Shown here one piece after another: positions 52,756 to 62,797 of a stretch of 64,000 nucleotides of DNA. This DNA comes from Paenibacillus durus ATCC 35681. Lineage in GTDB: Bacteria > Bacillota > Bacilli > Paenibacillales > Paenibacillaceae. The stretch is taken from NCBI RefSeq assembly GCF_000993825.1, contig NZ_CP011114.1, positions 2,542,001 to 2,606,000 on the forward strand. Direction: 5' to 3'. How positions within the stretch are numbered: the first letter of the stretch is position 1; every line of letters begins with the position of its first letter. Below the pieces are notes generated by a model, which was not told the origin of the DNA, ran no database searches, and saw nothing but the letters and a program-made list of their open reading frames with translations. The translations under genes were made by a program, and so were the position numbers.

Positions 52756-55389
52756 TCAGCGCTCCACGGATTCCATGACAAACGCTTCGATGATGTCGCC
52801 TTCCTTGAGATCATTGTAATTCTCCAAAGTAATACCGCACTCATACCCTTGCGCTACTTCCTTGGCGTCGTCTTTGAAGCGTTTCAGGGAGTCGATCTTG
52901 CCTTCGAACACGACGATGCCGTCGCGGATCAGGCGAGTCTCCGCATTGCGTGCGATTTTGCCGTCGATAACCATACAGCCGGCAACAGCGCCCACTTTGC
53001 TGATTTTGAAGACGTTGCGAACTTCAGCATGGCCGATAACGTTCTCCTTGAATACCGGATCGAGCATACCTTTCATTGCCTGCTCGATTTCTTCAATCAC
53101 GTTGTAGATAATATTGTGCAGACGCACATCGACTTTCTCCTGCTCGGCGGCAGCCTTCGTCTGGGCATCCGGACGAACGTTAAAGCCGATAACAATCGCA
53201 TTGGAAGCTGCTGCCAGTGTGATGTCGGATTCCGTGATTGCGCCTGCGCCGCTGTGGATAATCTTAACGCGCACGCCTTCCACTTCGATTTTGGACAGGG
53301 AGCCCTTCAGCGCTTCGACCGAGCCTTGAACGTCGGCTTTGATAATGACGTTGAGATCCTTGATCTCGCCGTCCTTGATGTGCTTGAACAAATCGTCCAG
53401 CGTTACGCGGCTGTTTGTGCTCAGCTCGGATTGGCGCTGGGTAATCGCCCGTTTGTCGGCGATTTGCCGCGCTTTCCGCTCGTCCTCGAACACCATGAAC
53501 GGGTCCCCTGCCTGAGGCACTTCCGTCAGACCGGTAATTTCAATTGGTGTGGAAGGTCCAGCTTCCTTCAGCCGGCGACCCTTGTCATTCACCATAACCC
53601 GTACACGACCGAAGCAGTTGCCCGCTACAAAGGCGTCGCCCACTTTCAGCGTTCCGTTCTGAACGAGAATGCGAGCTACCGGACCGCGGCTCTTATCCAG
53701 TTCAGCTTCGATTACGGTAGCGCGAGCCCGTTTATCCGGGTTCGCCTTGTATTCATTTACTTCGGCAACGAGCAGAATCATCTCAAGCAGATCCTCAAGA
53801 CCGATGCGCTGTTTAGCCGAGACATTGACGAAAATGGTATCGCCGCCCCACTCTTCGGGAACAAGCTCGTAATTGGTAAGTTCCTGCTTTACTCTGTCCG
53901 GATCAGCGCCCGGCTTGTCAATTTTATTGACAGCGACGATGATCGGCAGTCCAGCCGCTTTGGCGTGGTTGATGGCTTCCACGGTCTGAGGCATAACGCC
54001 GTCGTCAGCCGCTACGACGATAATCGTAATATCCGTAACCTGTGCACCGCGGGCGCGCATCGCTGTAAACGCCTCGTGACCCGGGGTATCGAGGAATGTA
54101 ATTTTCTTATGGTTGATTTCAACCTGGTAAGCGCCGATATGCTGCGTAATTCCGCCGGCTTCGCCGCCGGTCACATTCGTGGAACGAATGGCGTCAAGCA
54201 GCGTCGTCTTGCCGTGGTCAACGTGACCCATAATCGTCACGACCGGAGGGCGGGACTGCAGATGTTCAGGAGCATCGTTCTCTTCCACGGTCTCGAAACG
54301 GTCTTCCTCAACCGGAATCTTCACTTCAACTTCAACACCGAATTCACCGGCAAGCAGCTGGATGGTATCGATATCCAGCTCCTGGTTGATCGTTGCCATA
54401 ACGCCCATCAGAATGAGCTTCTTGATGACTTCCGAAGCATCTTTATGCAGCAGCTTTGCCGTTTCGCCGACTGTCATGTTGCCGCGAACGATAATTTTCT
54501 TCGGCGTATTGTCGATTTTCTCCCGGCGCTCAACCTGCTGCTGGTTTCTGCCGCCACGCTGATTTTTGCCGCCGCGTCCATTGTTCCGGAAATTACCGCC
54601 TCTTCCGTCCTCGAACCGCTTATTGGTGCCTCCTGACCCAGGCCGGTTTTTGGAATTCCGGTCTCCGCCGCGAGAGAAATCGCCGCCCTGGCCTTGCGGA
54701 CGGGAATCGCCTTGACGCTGGCCTCCGCCCTGGCTCTGCGGACGGTTGCCGCCGCCGAATCCGCCTTGACGCTGGCCTCCGCCGCCTTGGCCCTGTGGAC
54801 GGGGAGCCCCGCCTTGGCCCTGTGGACGGGGAGCCCCGCCTTGGCCTTGCGGACGGGAATCGCCTTGGCGCTGGCCTCCACCTTGGCCTTGCGGACGAGG
54901 AGTCCCTCCCTGGCCCTGCGGACGGGCTTCGCCTTGACGAGGTGCTCCGCCTTGCCCCTGCGGACGTCCTCCTTGACGAGATGCTCCGCCTTGCCCTTGC
55001 GGGCGCGGTCCGGAGCCGGTCTGGTTTCTGCGGGAATCCTGCCCGCTTTGAGGTCTTGACGACGTTGTCGATGAGTTATTGTTTGGTCTGTTCATACCTA
55101 CCTGCTTTTCTAATTGATTTTGGTTAACATTTTTCACTTCGACTGTAGCCGTTGCTGTAGAAGCGGGGCGGCCCCCGCCTCCGCTCTCCCGTTTGGCCGC
55201 AGCATTCGACTTAATATCCTTAAAGAACTGTTCCACCTTCGACACGGCGTCATTTTCCATAACGCTCATGTGGTTGTTCACCGGAACATTCAGACGTTTC
55301 AAGATGGTGATAATCTCTTTACTGCTCATGTTAAGCGATTTGGCGTACTCGTAAACCCGCAGTTTGTCTTTGCTGTCTTGTTTAGTCAA
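52756..55389 (-). CDS. infB: Translation initiation factor IF-2
   Basis: 877 residues from TTG 55389 ([21 protein letters not shown]), 6-8 bases after GGAGGTGG; an ATG 18 bases earlier has a closer, poorer site. The N-terminal IF2_N domain is followed by a long Gly/Gln/Arg/Pro-rich repetitive region (about 115-270), a second IF2_N-type domain, and the GTPase with [17 protein letters not shown] and NKIDKPGA, then domains II-IV. It delivers fMet-tRNA to the 30S subunit. Confidence 0.97.
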   Translation of the reverse strand: MTKQDSKDKLRVYEYAKSLNMSSKEIITILKRLNVPVNNHMSVMENDAVSKVEQFFKDIKSNAAAKRESGGGGRPASTATATVEVKNVNQNQLEKQVGMNRPNNNSSTTSSRPQSGQDSRRNQTGSGPRPQGQGGASRQGGRPQGQGGAPRQGEARPQGQGGTPRPQGQGGGQRQGDSRPQGQGGAPRPQGQGGAPRPQGQGGGGQRQGGFGGGNRPQSQGGGQRQGDSRPQGQGGDFSRGGDRNSKNRPGSGGTNKRFEDGRGGNFRNNGRGGKNQRGGRNQQQVERREKIDNTPKKIIVRGNMTVGETAKLLHKDASEVIKKLILMGVMATINQELDIDTIQLLAGEFGVEVEVKIPVEEDRFETVEENDAPEHLQSRPPVVTIMGHVDHGKTTLLDAIRSTNVTGGEAGGITQHIGAYQVEINHKKITFLDTPGHEAFTAMRARGAQVTDITIIVVAADDGVMPQTVEAINHAKAAGLPIIVAVNKIDKPGADPDRVKQELTNYELVPEEWGGDTIFVNVSAKQRIGLEDLLEMILLVAEVNEYKANPDKRARATVIEAELDKSRGPVARILVQNGTLKVGDAFVAGNCFGRVRVMVNDKGRRLKEAGPSTPIEITGLTEVPQAGDPFMVFEDERKARQIADKRAITQRQSELSTNSRVTLDDLFKHIKDGEIKDLNVIIKADVQGSVEALKGSLSKIEVEGVRVKIIHSGAGAITESDITLAAASNAIVIGFNVRPDAQTKAAAEQEKVDVRLHNIIYNVIEEIEQAMKGMLDPVFKENVIGHAEVRNVFKISKVGAVAGCMVIDGKIARNAETRLIRDGIVVFEGKIDSLKRFKDDAKEVAQGYECGITLENYNDLKEGDIIEAFVMESVER
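54690..55030 (-). repeat. Tandem low-complexity repeats in infB (RPQGQGG units)
   Basis: About a dozen imperfect copies of a unit encoding RPQGQGG, often followed by APRQG, QRQGD or APRP. The DNA is repetitive too: near-identical 27-30 base blocks recur. It encodes a flexible, positively charged, Gly-rich linker in IF-2. Copy number is likely to vary between strains. Confidence 0.88.
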
Positions 55390-55705
55390 TGATTCCACCT
55401 CCGACATTATCTCCGAGCTGCTTGGAGATCATTTCCGCGAATCCCTTGTCCGTGACAGCCAGCACGACGCGGCTATCCTTGCCGATAGAAGCGCCCAGGA
55501 TGTCGCGGCTGAATCCGATCACCAGCGGAATATTATAGGTCCCGCATTTGTCGCGGAACTTCTTCTGCGTATTATCCGAAGCGTCCCCCGCCAAGAGAAC
55601 CAGCTTCGCTTGCGCCGAACGGACCGCTTTCAGCACAATCTCTTCGCCGGTGACAATTTTTCCCGCCCGCATGGCGAGCCCTAAATTAGAGAGAGCCCTA
55701 CTCAT
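55382..55705 (-). CDS. ylxQ: YlxQ, ribosomal protein L7Ae family
   Basis: 107 residues from ATG 55705, with AAGGAAG about 10 bases upstream, overlapping the ylxR stop. [23 protein letters not shown] and [17 protein letters not shown] are L7Ae/L30e/YbxF-type K-turn RNA-binding segments. It overlaps the infB start by 8 bases. Precise RNA target unknown. Confidence 0.92.
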   Translation of the reverse strand: MSRALSNLGLAMRAGKIVTGEEIVLKAVRSAQAKLVLLAGDASDNTQKKFRDKCGTYNIPLVIGFSRDILGASIGKDSRVVLAVTDKGFAEMISKQLGDNVGGGIID

Positions 55706-56006
55706 CTTCAGCGGCTTCCTTAGCCGCAAGGAACTGCTCCTCCACGGATACGAAATCCCTGGCGAGCTGTTCGTATATTTCCGGGCTAACCGGGACCTTG
55801 AGCGCACGGTCCAGCGCCTTAGTCTTCTGAGCCAGCTTGAAGCATTCCAGCTTGCCGCAAATATACGCTCCCCGGCCCGACTTCTTCCCGGTAAGATCGA
55901 TCATGACTTCGCCATTCGGCGTTCTCACGATACGGATGAGCTCTTTCTTCGGCATCATTTCCTGACTGGCGACGCATTTGCGCAGCGGCACTTTTTTCTG
56001 TTTCAT
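55698..56006 (-). CDS. ylxR: YlxR, DUF448 RNA-binding protein
   Basis: 102 residues. VPLRKCVASQEMMPKKELIRIVRTP followed by GRGAYICGKLECFKLAQK is the YlxR signature. It is a small basic protein between nusA and ylxQ; proposed roles are in RNA binding and regulation. C-terminus is extended with Glu/Ala. Confidence 0.93.
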   Translation of the reverse strand: MKQKKVPLRKCVASQEMMPKKELIRIVRTPNGEVMIDLTGKKSGRGAYICGKLECFKLAQKTKALDRALKVPVSPEIYEQLARDFVSVEEQFLAAKEAAEDE

Positions 56007-56029
56007 CTTAAGCCACCCGCCTCTCGTTA

Positions 56030-57127
56030 TTAATCTATGGAGACGGAATCCTGATGCATTTCGTCGCTGGACGTTTTAGGTCTGCCGAATTCCTGCTCCG
56101 CCTGGCTTTCGCTCTTGATATCGATCTTCCATCCCGTCAGCTTGGCTGCCAAACGGGCGTTCTGCCCTTTGATTCCGATGGCCAGAGACAGTTGATAGTC
56201 CGGAACGATAACGCGCGCCATTTTTTCCGCCTCAAACACCTGAACCTCAAGCACCTTGGAAGGACTGAGCGCATTGGCCACATATTCTTCCACCGATTCG
56301 GAATACCGCACGATGTCGATTTTCTCGCCGCGCAACTCGTTGACGATCGTCTGCACGCGCATCCCTCTTGGGCCTACGCAGGAACCGACGGGATCGACTT
56401 CCGGATTGCGCGAAAATACCGCGATTTTGGAACGGAAGCCCGCTTCACGGGCTACGGAGCGAATCTCCACGACACCGTCGAAGATTTCGGGAACTTCAAG
56501 CTCGAACAGGCGCTTTAACAGGCCGGGATGACTCCGGGAGAGCAAAATTTGCGGCCCCTTGGTCGTATTCTCGACTTTGGTAATATAAGCCTTGATACGC
56601 TCGCCGTGCTTGAATTTCTCACCGGGCATCAATTCGTTCAGCGGCAGCACCGCTTCGATTTTGCCAAGGTCGATGTATACGTTGCGCAGATCCTGGCGCT
56701 GCACGATTCCGGTGACGATATCCTCTTCCTTATCGATAAAAGCGTTGTAAATCAGTCCCCGCTCCGCTTCGCGGATGCGCTGAGTAACGACCTGCTTAGC
56801 CGTCTGGGCGGCGATACGGCCGAAATCCCGAGGCGTTACCTCCTGCTCGGCGACATCATCCAGCTGAAAATGCGGATTGAGTTCCCGGGCCGCAGGCAGC
56901 GAAATTTCGGTGCGCGGGTCAAGCACTTCTTCAACGATCAGCTTGCGGGCATATACTTTTATTACGCCGGTGTTACGGTTCATATCGACCCGAACATTTT
57001 GCGCGGCGTTGAAATTTCGTTTATAACTGGAGATCAGCGCGGCCTCGATGGCCTCGAACAGCACATCCTTGCTGATGCCTTTCTCTCTCTCCAGTTCATT
57101 CATAGCTTCAATAAAATCCATACTCAT
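56030..57127 (-). CDS. nusA: Transcription termination/antitermination factor NusA
   Basis: 365 residues, the shorter form typical of Firmicutes, lacking the C-terminal acidic repeats of enterobacterial NusA. N-terminal domain (MDFIEAMNELEREKGIS), S1 domain (EAERGLIYNAFIDKEEDIVTGIVQ), and two KH domains (VDPVGSCVGPRGMRVQTIVNEL). It binds RNA polymerase and affects pausing and termination. Start ATG 57127 is used; a second ATG lies two codons on. Confidence 0.97.
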   Translation of the reverse strand: MSMDFIEAMNELEREKGISKDVLFEAIEAALISSYKRNFNAAQNVRVDMNRNTGVIKVYARKLIVEEVLDPRTEISLPAARELNPHFQLDDVAEQEVTPRDFGRIAAQTAKQVVTQRIREAERGLIYNAFIDKEEDIVTGIVQRQDLRNVYIDLGKIEAVLPLNELMPGEKFKHGERIKAYITKVENTTKGPQILLSRSHPGLLKRLFELEVPEIFDGVVEIRSVAREAGFRSKIAVFSRNPEVDPVGSCVGPRGMRVQTIVNELRGEKIDIVRYSESVEEYVANALSPSKVLEVQVFEAEKMARVIVPDYQLSLAIGIKGQNARLAAKLTGWKIDIKSESQAEQEFGRPKTSSDEMHQDSVSID

Positions 57128-57153
57128 GAAAAATCCGGTCCCCCTTTCAAAAG

Positions 57154-57615
57154 CTAAAAAATAATGGCCAGTCTCGCGCTGGCAACTTTGGCATACGGAA
57201 CAACATGCTGTTTTTTGCCCGCAGAGATGAGCATTTCCCCGCCCTCGAACGAGAGCAGCCGGCCTTCGAATTCCTTCAGCCCGTCGATCGGCTCGTAGGT
57301 CGTCACAAATACGTCCTTGCCGACCGCCTTCGCCACATCGTCGGCTTTTTTAAGCGGCCGCTCCGCCCCCGGAGAAGATACCTCCAGAAAATAAGCGCCT
57401 GGAATAGGATCGTTCTCGTCCAGCTTGGCGCTTAAGAATTCGCTGATGCTGCCGCAATCATCGATGTCGATTCCGCCTTCCTTGTCCACGAATACGCGCA
57501 GAAAGTAGTTGGAGCCTTCCTTTACATATTCTACGTCCACCAGTTCGAATCCATTGTCGTCAAGGTAAGGTTTCAGCATTTCTTCAACCGTACCTTTAAT
57601 TTTGGGTGTGCTCAA
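57154..57615 (-). CDS. rimP: Ribosome maturation factor RimP
   Basis: 153 residues. [33 protein letters not shown] and [16 protein letters not shown] are family segments. RimP is needed for 30S subunit maturation. TTG start with GGAGGTTAG about 10 bases upstream. First gene of the nusA-infB operon, with its own promoter and a hairpin in its leader. Confidence 0.97.
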   Translation of the reverse strand: MSTPKIKGTVEEMLKPYLDDNGFELVDVEYVKEGSNYFLRVFVDKEGGIDIDDCGSISEFLSAKLDENDPIPGAYFLEVSSPGAERPLKKADDVAKAVGKDVFVTTYEPIDGLKEFEGRLLSFEGGEMLISAGKKQHVVPYAKVASARLAIIF

Positions 57616-57660
57616 ATGAAACTAACCTCCACGAACTTGTCTTTTGCTGTATACCAAAGA

Positions 57661-57684
57661 TAAAGAGTGGGTTTCCCCACTCTT
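57661..57684 (-). promoter_or_regulatory. Hairpin in the rimP leader
   Basis: TAAAGAGTGGG / CCCACTCTTTA, a near-perfect 10-11 pair stem with a tiny loop, between the rimP promoter and its start. On the minus strand it is followed by TCTTTGG, a poor T run, so it could be an attenuator or an mRNA-stability element as well as a leaky terminator for the upstream AraC-type regulator gene. Confidence 0.6.
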
Positions 57685-57719
57685 TACACAACGGACTTAT
57701 CTCATTATTACCAAAAAAA

Positions 57720-57748
57720 ATTATACCATAGCATGGCAATACTGACAA
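57720..57748 (-). promoter_or_regulatory. Promoter of the rimP-nusA-infB operon
   Basis: Minus strand: TTGTCA (57743-57748), exact 17-base spacer, TATAAT (57720-57725). The leader is about 95 bases long. The best sigma-A promoter in the window. Confidence 0.88.
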
Positions 57749-57784
57749 GTGTCGGCCCTTGACTGCTGCTGCTCAGGAAGGAGG

Positions 57785-59398
57785 TCATGGAAAAGCGTTC
57801 TTTTTACGGTATTCATCAGGTGTCAGACCGTATTTCGCTTTAAACACACGGTAAAAATATTTCTCATCCTTAAATCCCGCTTTGCCGGCTATCTCATATA
57901 CCTTCATGTCGCTGGCTCCCAGCAGTTGAACCGCCTTTTCCAGCCGAATATCCGACAAATATCTCGTAAAGGAGACGCCGAGATAGCTCTTGAAGATCGT
58001 ACTTAAGTAATTGGGGCTGAAAAACAGCAGGTTCGCCACATGCTCAAGAGAAATGTCCAGGGTAAAGTGCGCTTCAATATAACTGACGCATTTCTCAATG
58101 ACCTCGGCATGCTTCTTTCCCCGGTTGGCTTGGACAATCGTCATGAACCCTCTTAGAATTTCCAGAAACTGCTCCCTGCAATCCTTAAAGCTGGCGCAGG
58201 CCGTCAGGCTGCTCTCTGCTTCCTGCAAGACGCACCGGTAAGCCTCTTCACTGAGGAATCCCTTGATCCCCGGAGCGATATGAAGCACAAGTTGAACTAT
58301 GGATTTAAGCCATTGCTCCCGGTAAGGCAGCCCGTTCTCCAGGAACCGGCGGAACAAGTCATCCGTATGCTTGAGCAATAAGTCAGCCTTGTCCGTTCTG
58401 ATGTATTCCTTGAACAATTCCTCATCTTTATGGAAGTCGTAATGCATGGGGTTAATCCGGCCGGAAATAGCGGCATATTGAACAACCCGGCCCCCGCCCA
58501 AAAAGTAACGGAAACCGGCAGCTTCCTCCGCTTCTTTATATGAATCGACGGCTTCGCGGCAGAGATCGGCGCGCACATTGCCTACGCCTACCGCAAACGG
58601 CAGCTGGTACATGCCGGACAGCCGCTGTCCATATTCCTCCAGGGCCGTGAGCACGGCATCGGTGATTACTTCATCAGGACGCTTGGCCGTGATCACCGAG
58701 ATCACCGAGATCATGGCCAGTTTACGGTGTGAGGCAAAAAAGGAAACAACCCGGGCCGTGGAACTCAAGCGGCTCGCGAGCATCCCGGGCATCGTCCCCC
58801 GGATATCTTCCAGCCCTTCAGGATAGAGGTCTCCAGGAGTATTGTCCTCTATGCGCGTTATGATAACCGCCCCGCTGGGCTCCAGAGCATACTGCTGCTG
58901 AAGCTCGCGGAATTGGGCCGAGGAGACCCCATTCTGTACCCATTCTCCCAGCAAATGTCCGTAGTACGCATTCATGCTGATGTGAAATTGCTCCCTGCTG
59001 ATCTCTTCGGGCGAAATCCTTTTTTCTTTTTCAATACTTTCCCGAACCTTGTCAAGCAGTAGGCCGATGCTCTCCTCCTTCACCGGCTTGAGCACGTAAT
59101 CGAAAGCGCCTAACCGAAGGGCCCGCTGGGCATATTCAAAATAACGGTAGCTGCTTAAGATGATAATCCGGGTAGCGGAGGAAAGCTTATTCATATGCTC
59201 AATGAAATCGAAGCCATCCATGATTGGCATTTTGATATCCGTAATCACGACATCAAAGGAAGCGGTTTGGACAATGTCCAGCGCGGTCTTTCCGTTGCCG
59301 GCCTCGATAACCTCGCACCCAGGGAGATATTCCCGGATCATTTTGCCGAGCACCCTTCTCTGAATCGCTTCATCATCGACAACCATAATTCTGTTCAT
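57785..59398 (-). CDS. YesN-type response regulator with AraC DNA-binding domain
   Basis: 537 residues from ATG 59398 with GTAGGTGA 8 bases upstream. Receiver domain at 1-120 with phospho-acceptor Asp54 (VVITDIKMPIMDG) and the conserved LKPV lysine. A middle region is variable, and the C-terminal AraC domain (about 430-537) has two HTHs ending in FKAKYGLTPDEYRKK. These partner with YesM-type sensor kinases to control sugar uptake; no kinase is seen here, so it may lie beyond the right edge. It follows the GH32 gene by 12 bases. Confidence 0.9.
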   Translation of the reverse strand: MNRIMVVDDEAIQRRVLGKMIREYLPGCEVIEAGNGKTALDIVQTASFDVVITDIKMPIMDGFDFIEHMNKLSSATRIIILSSYRYFEYAQRALRLGAFDYVLKPVKEESIGLLLDKVRESIEKEKRISPEEISREQFHISMNAYYGHLLGEWVQNGVSSAQFRELQQQYALEPSGAVIITRIEDNTPGDLYPEGLEDIRGTMPGMLASRLSSTARVVSFFASHRKLAMISVISVITAKRPDEVITDAVLTALEEYGQRLSGMYQLPFAVGVGNVRADLCREAVDSYKEAEEAAGFRYFLGGGRVVQYAAISGRINPMHYDFHKDEELFKEYIRTDKADLLLKHTDDLFRRFLENGLPYREQWLKSIVQLVLHIAPGIKGFLSEEAYRCVLQEAESSLTACASFKDCREQFLEILRGFMTIVQANRGKKHAEVIEKCVSYIEAHFTLDISLEHVANLLFFSPNYLSTIFKSYLGVSFTRYLSDIRLEKAVQLLGASDMKVYEIAGKAGFKDEKYFYRVFKAKYGLTPDEYRKKNAFP

Positions 59399-59410
59399 GA
59401 CCGCGTTCAC

Positions 59411-60877
59411 CTACTGTATGGAATTTAATCTGTACACTTTGAGTGACCGGAGTTGTACCTCCCCTTCATATGCAAACATCTCCAGACCATCATCTTCCGG
59501 CTCGGGAAAAATCAAATCGGTAATTGCGCACTCCCCGCCGCCCGCGAAGACTTCAACTGATGATCTGTCCACCCATAGCTGCAAAGATACGCGCTCTCCG
59601 CAGGGCGCAAGCGCCGCGCCGTGTCTGCCGGCAAAATGCTCGTGAAACCCCACTACTCCGGAAGATGTCCGGTCCACGAACAGCTCTCCGCTTCGGGAGT
59701 CATACCCTACTATTGTAGCACGGCTCCCATCCTCTGCGGCTCTTACTCTGAACCCGAACGAAGACGCGGTGCCAAGCTCGAATTCGGCGTCAATCCGCAA
59801 GGCGTCTCCCTTGATCCCCGAGAAAGGCACAATTCCTTCAATGGTCAGGTTCTTAAGGTGCAGCGTCTCTCCTGCAAGCCGCGAAAGCTCCGCTACAGGA
59901 TGCTGAATCAGTCTGATTTCACCGCCAGAGTCTCTCAAGGAAAGCTCTCTGGGGAGCGTCATCGCGCCTCTCCAGCCTTCGGTTGGCGTAACTTTTGCAT
60001 ATTTCCAGTTGCTCATCCATCCCATATAGATTCTTCGCCCGTCCAGGTCCGGTATATCCGAGAAGCTGACTCCTGCATAATTATCCCTGCCATGGTCAAG
60101 CCAGCGCACGGCTTCAGGATCATGATCATTCACAAACAGCCTTCCGTTGAAGTGGCCGATAAAATACTGCGTCCGGGAGCCCTCGGGAATGTGGGGAGCG
60201 TCTCCTATGCTGACCAGCAGGACCCATTTGGTTCGCTGAGGATTCCCTTCTACAGCCAGCTCGAACAGATCCGGACATTCCCAGACGCCGTCATGGGAGC
60301 CGTGCCCCTCGCCAAATTCGCTGGAAAAGGTCCATTCCTTCAAATTTGGCGAGGTGTAAATGCAGATACTCTGGCCAGTTGCAAGAACCATGATCCATCG
60401 TCCCGAAGCTTTATGCCAGAACACTTTGGGGTCCCGGTAGTCGGGGTAGCGGGGGTCCTCCAGCACGGGATTCCCGCTGTATTTTATCCATGTGCGTCCG
60501 CCATCTCGGCTGTAGGCCAGACTTTGCCGTTCCCGCGGGCTTGCGGTATCCGGGTGTTCATCATGATGGGTGAAGATGGCCACAAGACCGGGCTTCCCGC
60601 CAAAAAAACCGGATGTGTTGTTCCAATCCACAACCGCGCTGCCGGAGAAAATTTGTCCATGCTCATCAGGCTCCAGCGCAATCATCAGATGCTGCCAGTG
60701 CACCATGTCGAGGCTTACCGCATGCCCCCAATGCATAGGTCCCCAGCTCATACCGAAGGGATGATATTGATAGAACAGATGATATTCTCCATTAAAGTAC
60801 ACCATGCCGTTCGGATCGTTCATCCAATGGGTGCGGGGAGTAAAGTGATAACGCGAACGGTATTTTTCCTTATCCAT
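59411..60877 (-). CDS. Glycoside hydrolase family 32 fructosidase (intracellular)
   Basis: 488 residues. GH32 catalytic triad: Asp21 in WMNDPNG (nucleophile), Asp149 in RDPKVFW (transition-state stabiliser) and Glu200 in ECPDL (acid/base). N-terminal five-bladed propeller and C-terminal beta-sandwich (about 350-488) are both there. No signal peptide, so it acts inside on imported sucrose or short fructans. Levan/inulin-oligosaccharide or sucrose hydrolysis is likely; a 6-phosphate substrate is less likely since the uptake system is ABC, not PTS. ATG with GGAGG about 12 bases upstream. Confidence 0.9.
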   Translation of the reverse strand: MDKEKYRSRYHFTPRTHWMNDPNGMVYFNGEYHLFYQYHPFGMSWGPMHWGHAVSLDMVHWQHLMIALEPDEHGQIFSGSAVVDWNNTSGFFGGKPGLVAIFTHHDEHPDTASPRERQSLAYSRDGGRTWIKYSGNPVLEDPRYPDYRDPKVFWHKASGRWIMVLATGQSICIYTSPNLKEWTFSSEFGEGHGSHDGVWECPDLFELAVEGNPQRTKWVLLVSIGDAPHIPEGSRTQYFIGHFNGRLFVNDHDPEAVRWLDHGRDNYAGVSFSDIPDLDGRRIYMGWMSNWKYAKVTPTEGWRGAMTLPRELSLRDSGGEIRLIQHPVAELSRLAGETLHLKNLTIEGIVPFSGIKGDALRIDAEFELGTASSFGFRVRAAEDGSRATIVGYDSRSGELFVDRTSSGVVGFHEHFAGRHGAALAPCGERVSLQLWVDRSSVEVFAGGGECAITDLIFPEPEDDGLEMFAYEGEVQLRSLKVYRLNSIQ

Positions 60878-60940
60878 TCATCAGCCAATCCTCCATGACC
60901 AATTTGATTTCATTATCTCTACGAAAATTGTCCGGTCCGG

Positions 60941-61771
60941 TCAACCTTTGATTCCTGCGCTGGTAATTCCTTGTACATAATATTTTTGCAGCAGCAGGAA
61001 CAGAACAATGATCGGAACGGTCGTAAAGGTCAGCGTCGCCATAATTTGCCCGTAATAGATCGGAGGCAGCGTGAAGAAGGTCTGGATGCCAAGCTGAATG
61101 TTACGCAGCGATTCCCCTGTCGTCACCAGGATTGGCCACATGAAATCTCCCCAATGACTGATGAAATCAAGGATGAATACGGTTGCAAAAACCGGCCCCG
61201 AGAGCGGAACAACGATGGATGCAAAGGTCTTCAGCGGACCCGATCCGTCGATGGAAGCGGATTCCAGTATTTCATTGGGAATGTCCATAAAAAACTGGCG
61301 GAACATAAAAATGCTGAAACAGTTCGCGATAAACGGGACGATCAAGGCAAACCAGGTATTGACCCAATGCAAGGCGTTAACGACCAGGTACAGCGGCATC
61401 AAAATGCTCTCGAACGGAACGATCATCAAGGCGATAATGCACACAAGAATGAATTCACTGCCCCTGAACCGCAGCTTGGCCAGCGCGTAACCGCAAATTG
61501 AATTTACCCCAAGGCCGCTGATGCAAATCACGGACACGTAAAAAAGGCTGTTGAACAGAAACTTCATCAGTGGAATCCGCTCAAACGCCATTCTGTAATT
61601 GTCCAAGGTGATATGAAGCGGCAGCAAAGATTTCAGCGAGCTCAAATCGGCAAAAATCTGATTCTCCGGCTTGAGCGAGGAGACCACCATCCACAGCAGC
61701 GGGATAATGAACAGCAGCGACATGATGATGTTAAGAGCATACAGCAGCACCTTTGTCCGGGTATTTCTCAT
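60941..61771 (-). CDS. CUT1 ABC sugar transporter permease (MalG-like)
   Basis: 276 residues, about six membrane helices. The ABC-ATPase contact loop is ESASIDGSGPLKTFASIVVPLSGP, the MalG-type EAA motif. C-terminus GITSAGIKG is the usual MalG-like end. It pairs with the permease upstream (19 bases) and the binding protein. No ATPase subunit is encoded in the window; such systems often share MsmX. Confidence 0.93.
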   Translation of the reverse strand: MRNTRTKVLLYALNIIMSLLFIIPLLWMVVSSLKPENQIFADLSSLKSLLPLHITLDNYRMAFERIPLMKFLFNSLFYVSVICISGLGVNSICGYALAKLRFRGSEFILVCIIALMIVPFESILMPLYLVVNALHWVNTWFALIVPFIANCFSIFMFRQFFMDIPNEILESASIDGSGPLKTFASIVVPLSGPVFATVFILDFISHWGDFMWPILVTTGESLRNIQLGIQTFFTLPPIYYGQIMATLTFTTVPIIVLFLLLQKYYVQGITSAGIKG

Positions 61772-61790
61772 GTCCTGATCCCCCCTTCCG

Positions 61791-62711
61791 TTATTTATCT
61801 CTGAGAAATTTTTTCATCGAAAATGAGATCAAGACGACAATTAGGAAGAAGATGACGGAAATGGCGGAAGCGTATCCCGCATTTCGGAACTGAAAGCCTT
61901 GCTGGTAGATCAGCAGAGCCAGCGTTCGGGTCGAGTTCTCCGGACCGCCATTCGTCATGATGTAAGGCTGAACGAACAGCTTCACAGCCTGAATCGTCGT
62001 AATCGTCAGCACGAACACCGTCACATTGTACAGGCTCGGTATCGTAATGTAGCGGAGCTGCTGAAGCTTGCTTGCCCCGTCGATCGAGGAGGCTTCGTAC
62101 AGATCTTTGGAGATGCCCTGAAGACCGGCCAGAAAAATCATCATCTGGTAGCCGGCGGCCTGCCAAACGGACATGAAGATAATCGAATTCATCGCCTGGG
62201 AGGAGCTGCGCAGAAACGGCTGGTTCGAAATGCCGAAGAAATGAAGCGCCGAGTTAATCAAGCCTTCATTCGGGTTATAGAGGGAGATCCAGAGAATCGC
62301 GATAACGGTCATGGAGGTGACGACCGGACTGAAGTAGGCAATCCGGAACACGTTCCGCAGCTTGAGGCTGTTGTTAACGAGCAGGGCCAGCATCAAGGCT
62401 ACGCCCGATTGAACCGGTACGACGATCACCGTGAAATACAAAGTGTTCCAGAGCGATTTATAGAACAGGCCGTCGGTAAAGAGCAGCTTGTAATTGTCCA
62501 GACCGGTAAAATGAATTTTGTCCGGACGCAGCAGATTGAACTTCGTAAATCCGAAGACCACGGCAAGCAGAAAAGGTAGCACCAGAAAAAAGATCAGCAG
62601 GAGAACCGCCGGTGTGACAAATGAATAACCTACAAGGGTTTCACGTCTTTTCTGCCGGCTAAATGTCGATATATGCTCGCGTTTATGCGCATGGAGTGCC
62701 GTTTGCATCAT
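61791..62711 (-). CDS. CUT1 ABC sugar transporter permease (MalF-like)
   Basis: 306 residues. Cytoplasmic N-terminus, then about six membrane helices; EAA loop EASSIDGASKLQQLRYITIPSL. Family MalF/UgpA. ATG preceded by AAGGAAGG. Forms the membrane channel with the adjacent MalG-like permease. Confidence 0.93.
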   Translation of the reverse strand: MMQTALHAHKREHISTFSRQKRRETLVGYSFVTPAVLLLIFFLVLPFLLAVVFGFTKFNLLRPDKIHFTGLDNYKLLFTDGLFYKSLWNTLYFTVIVVPVQSGVALMLALLVNNSLKLRNVFRIAYFSPVVTSMTVIAILWISLYNPNEGLINSALHFFGISNQPFLRSSSQAMNSIIFMSVWQAAGYQMMIFLAGLQGISKDLYEASSIDGASKLQQLRYITIPSLYNVTVFVLTITTIQAVKLFVQPYIMTNGGPENSTRTLALLIYQQGFQFRNAGYASAISVIFFLIVVLISFSMKKFLRDK

Positions 62712-62797
62712 CCATCCTTCCTTTCGCTTAGCTGATAAAAAGCTTGCGGCAAAGACGCTGCCGGGCGCCCTTGCCGCAGGTAAAATTTCACCGCCTG

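Noticed and set aside
52696..54636. 646-aa open frame on the plus strand
   Set aside because: Antisense to infB; no ribosome site or recognised motif.
54690..55030. Possible CRISPR-like repeats
   Set aside because: The repeats are in frame within infB, have no unique spacers, and encode a Gly/Gln-rich linker.
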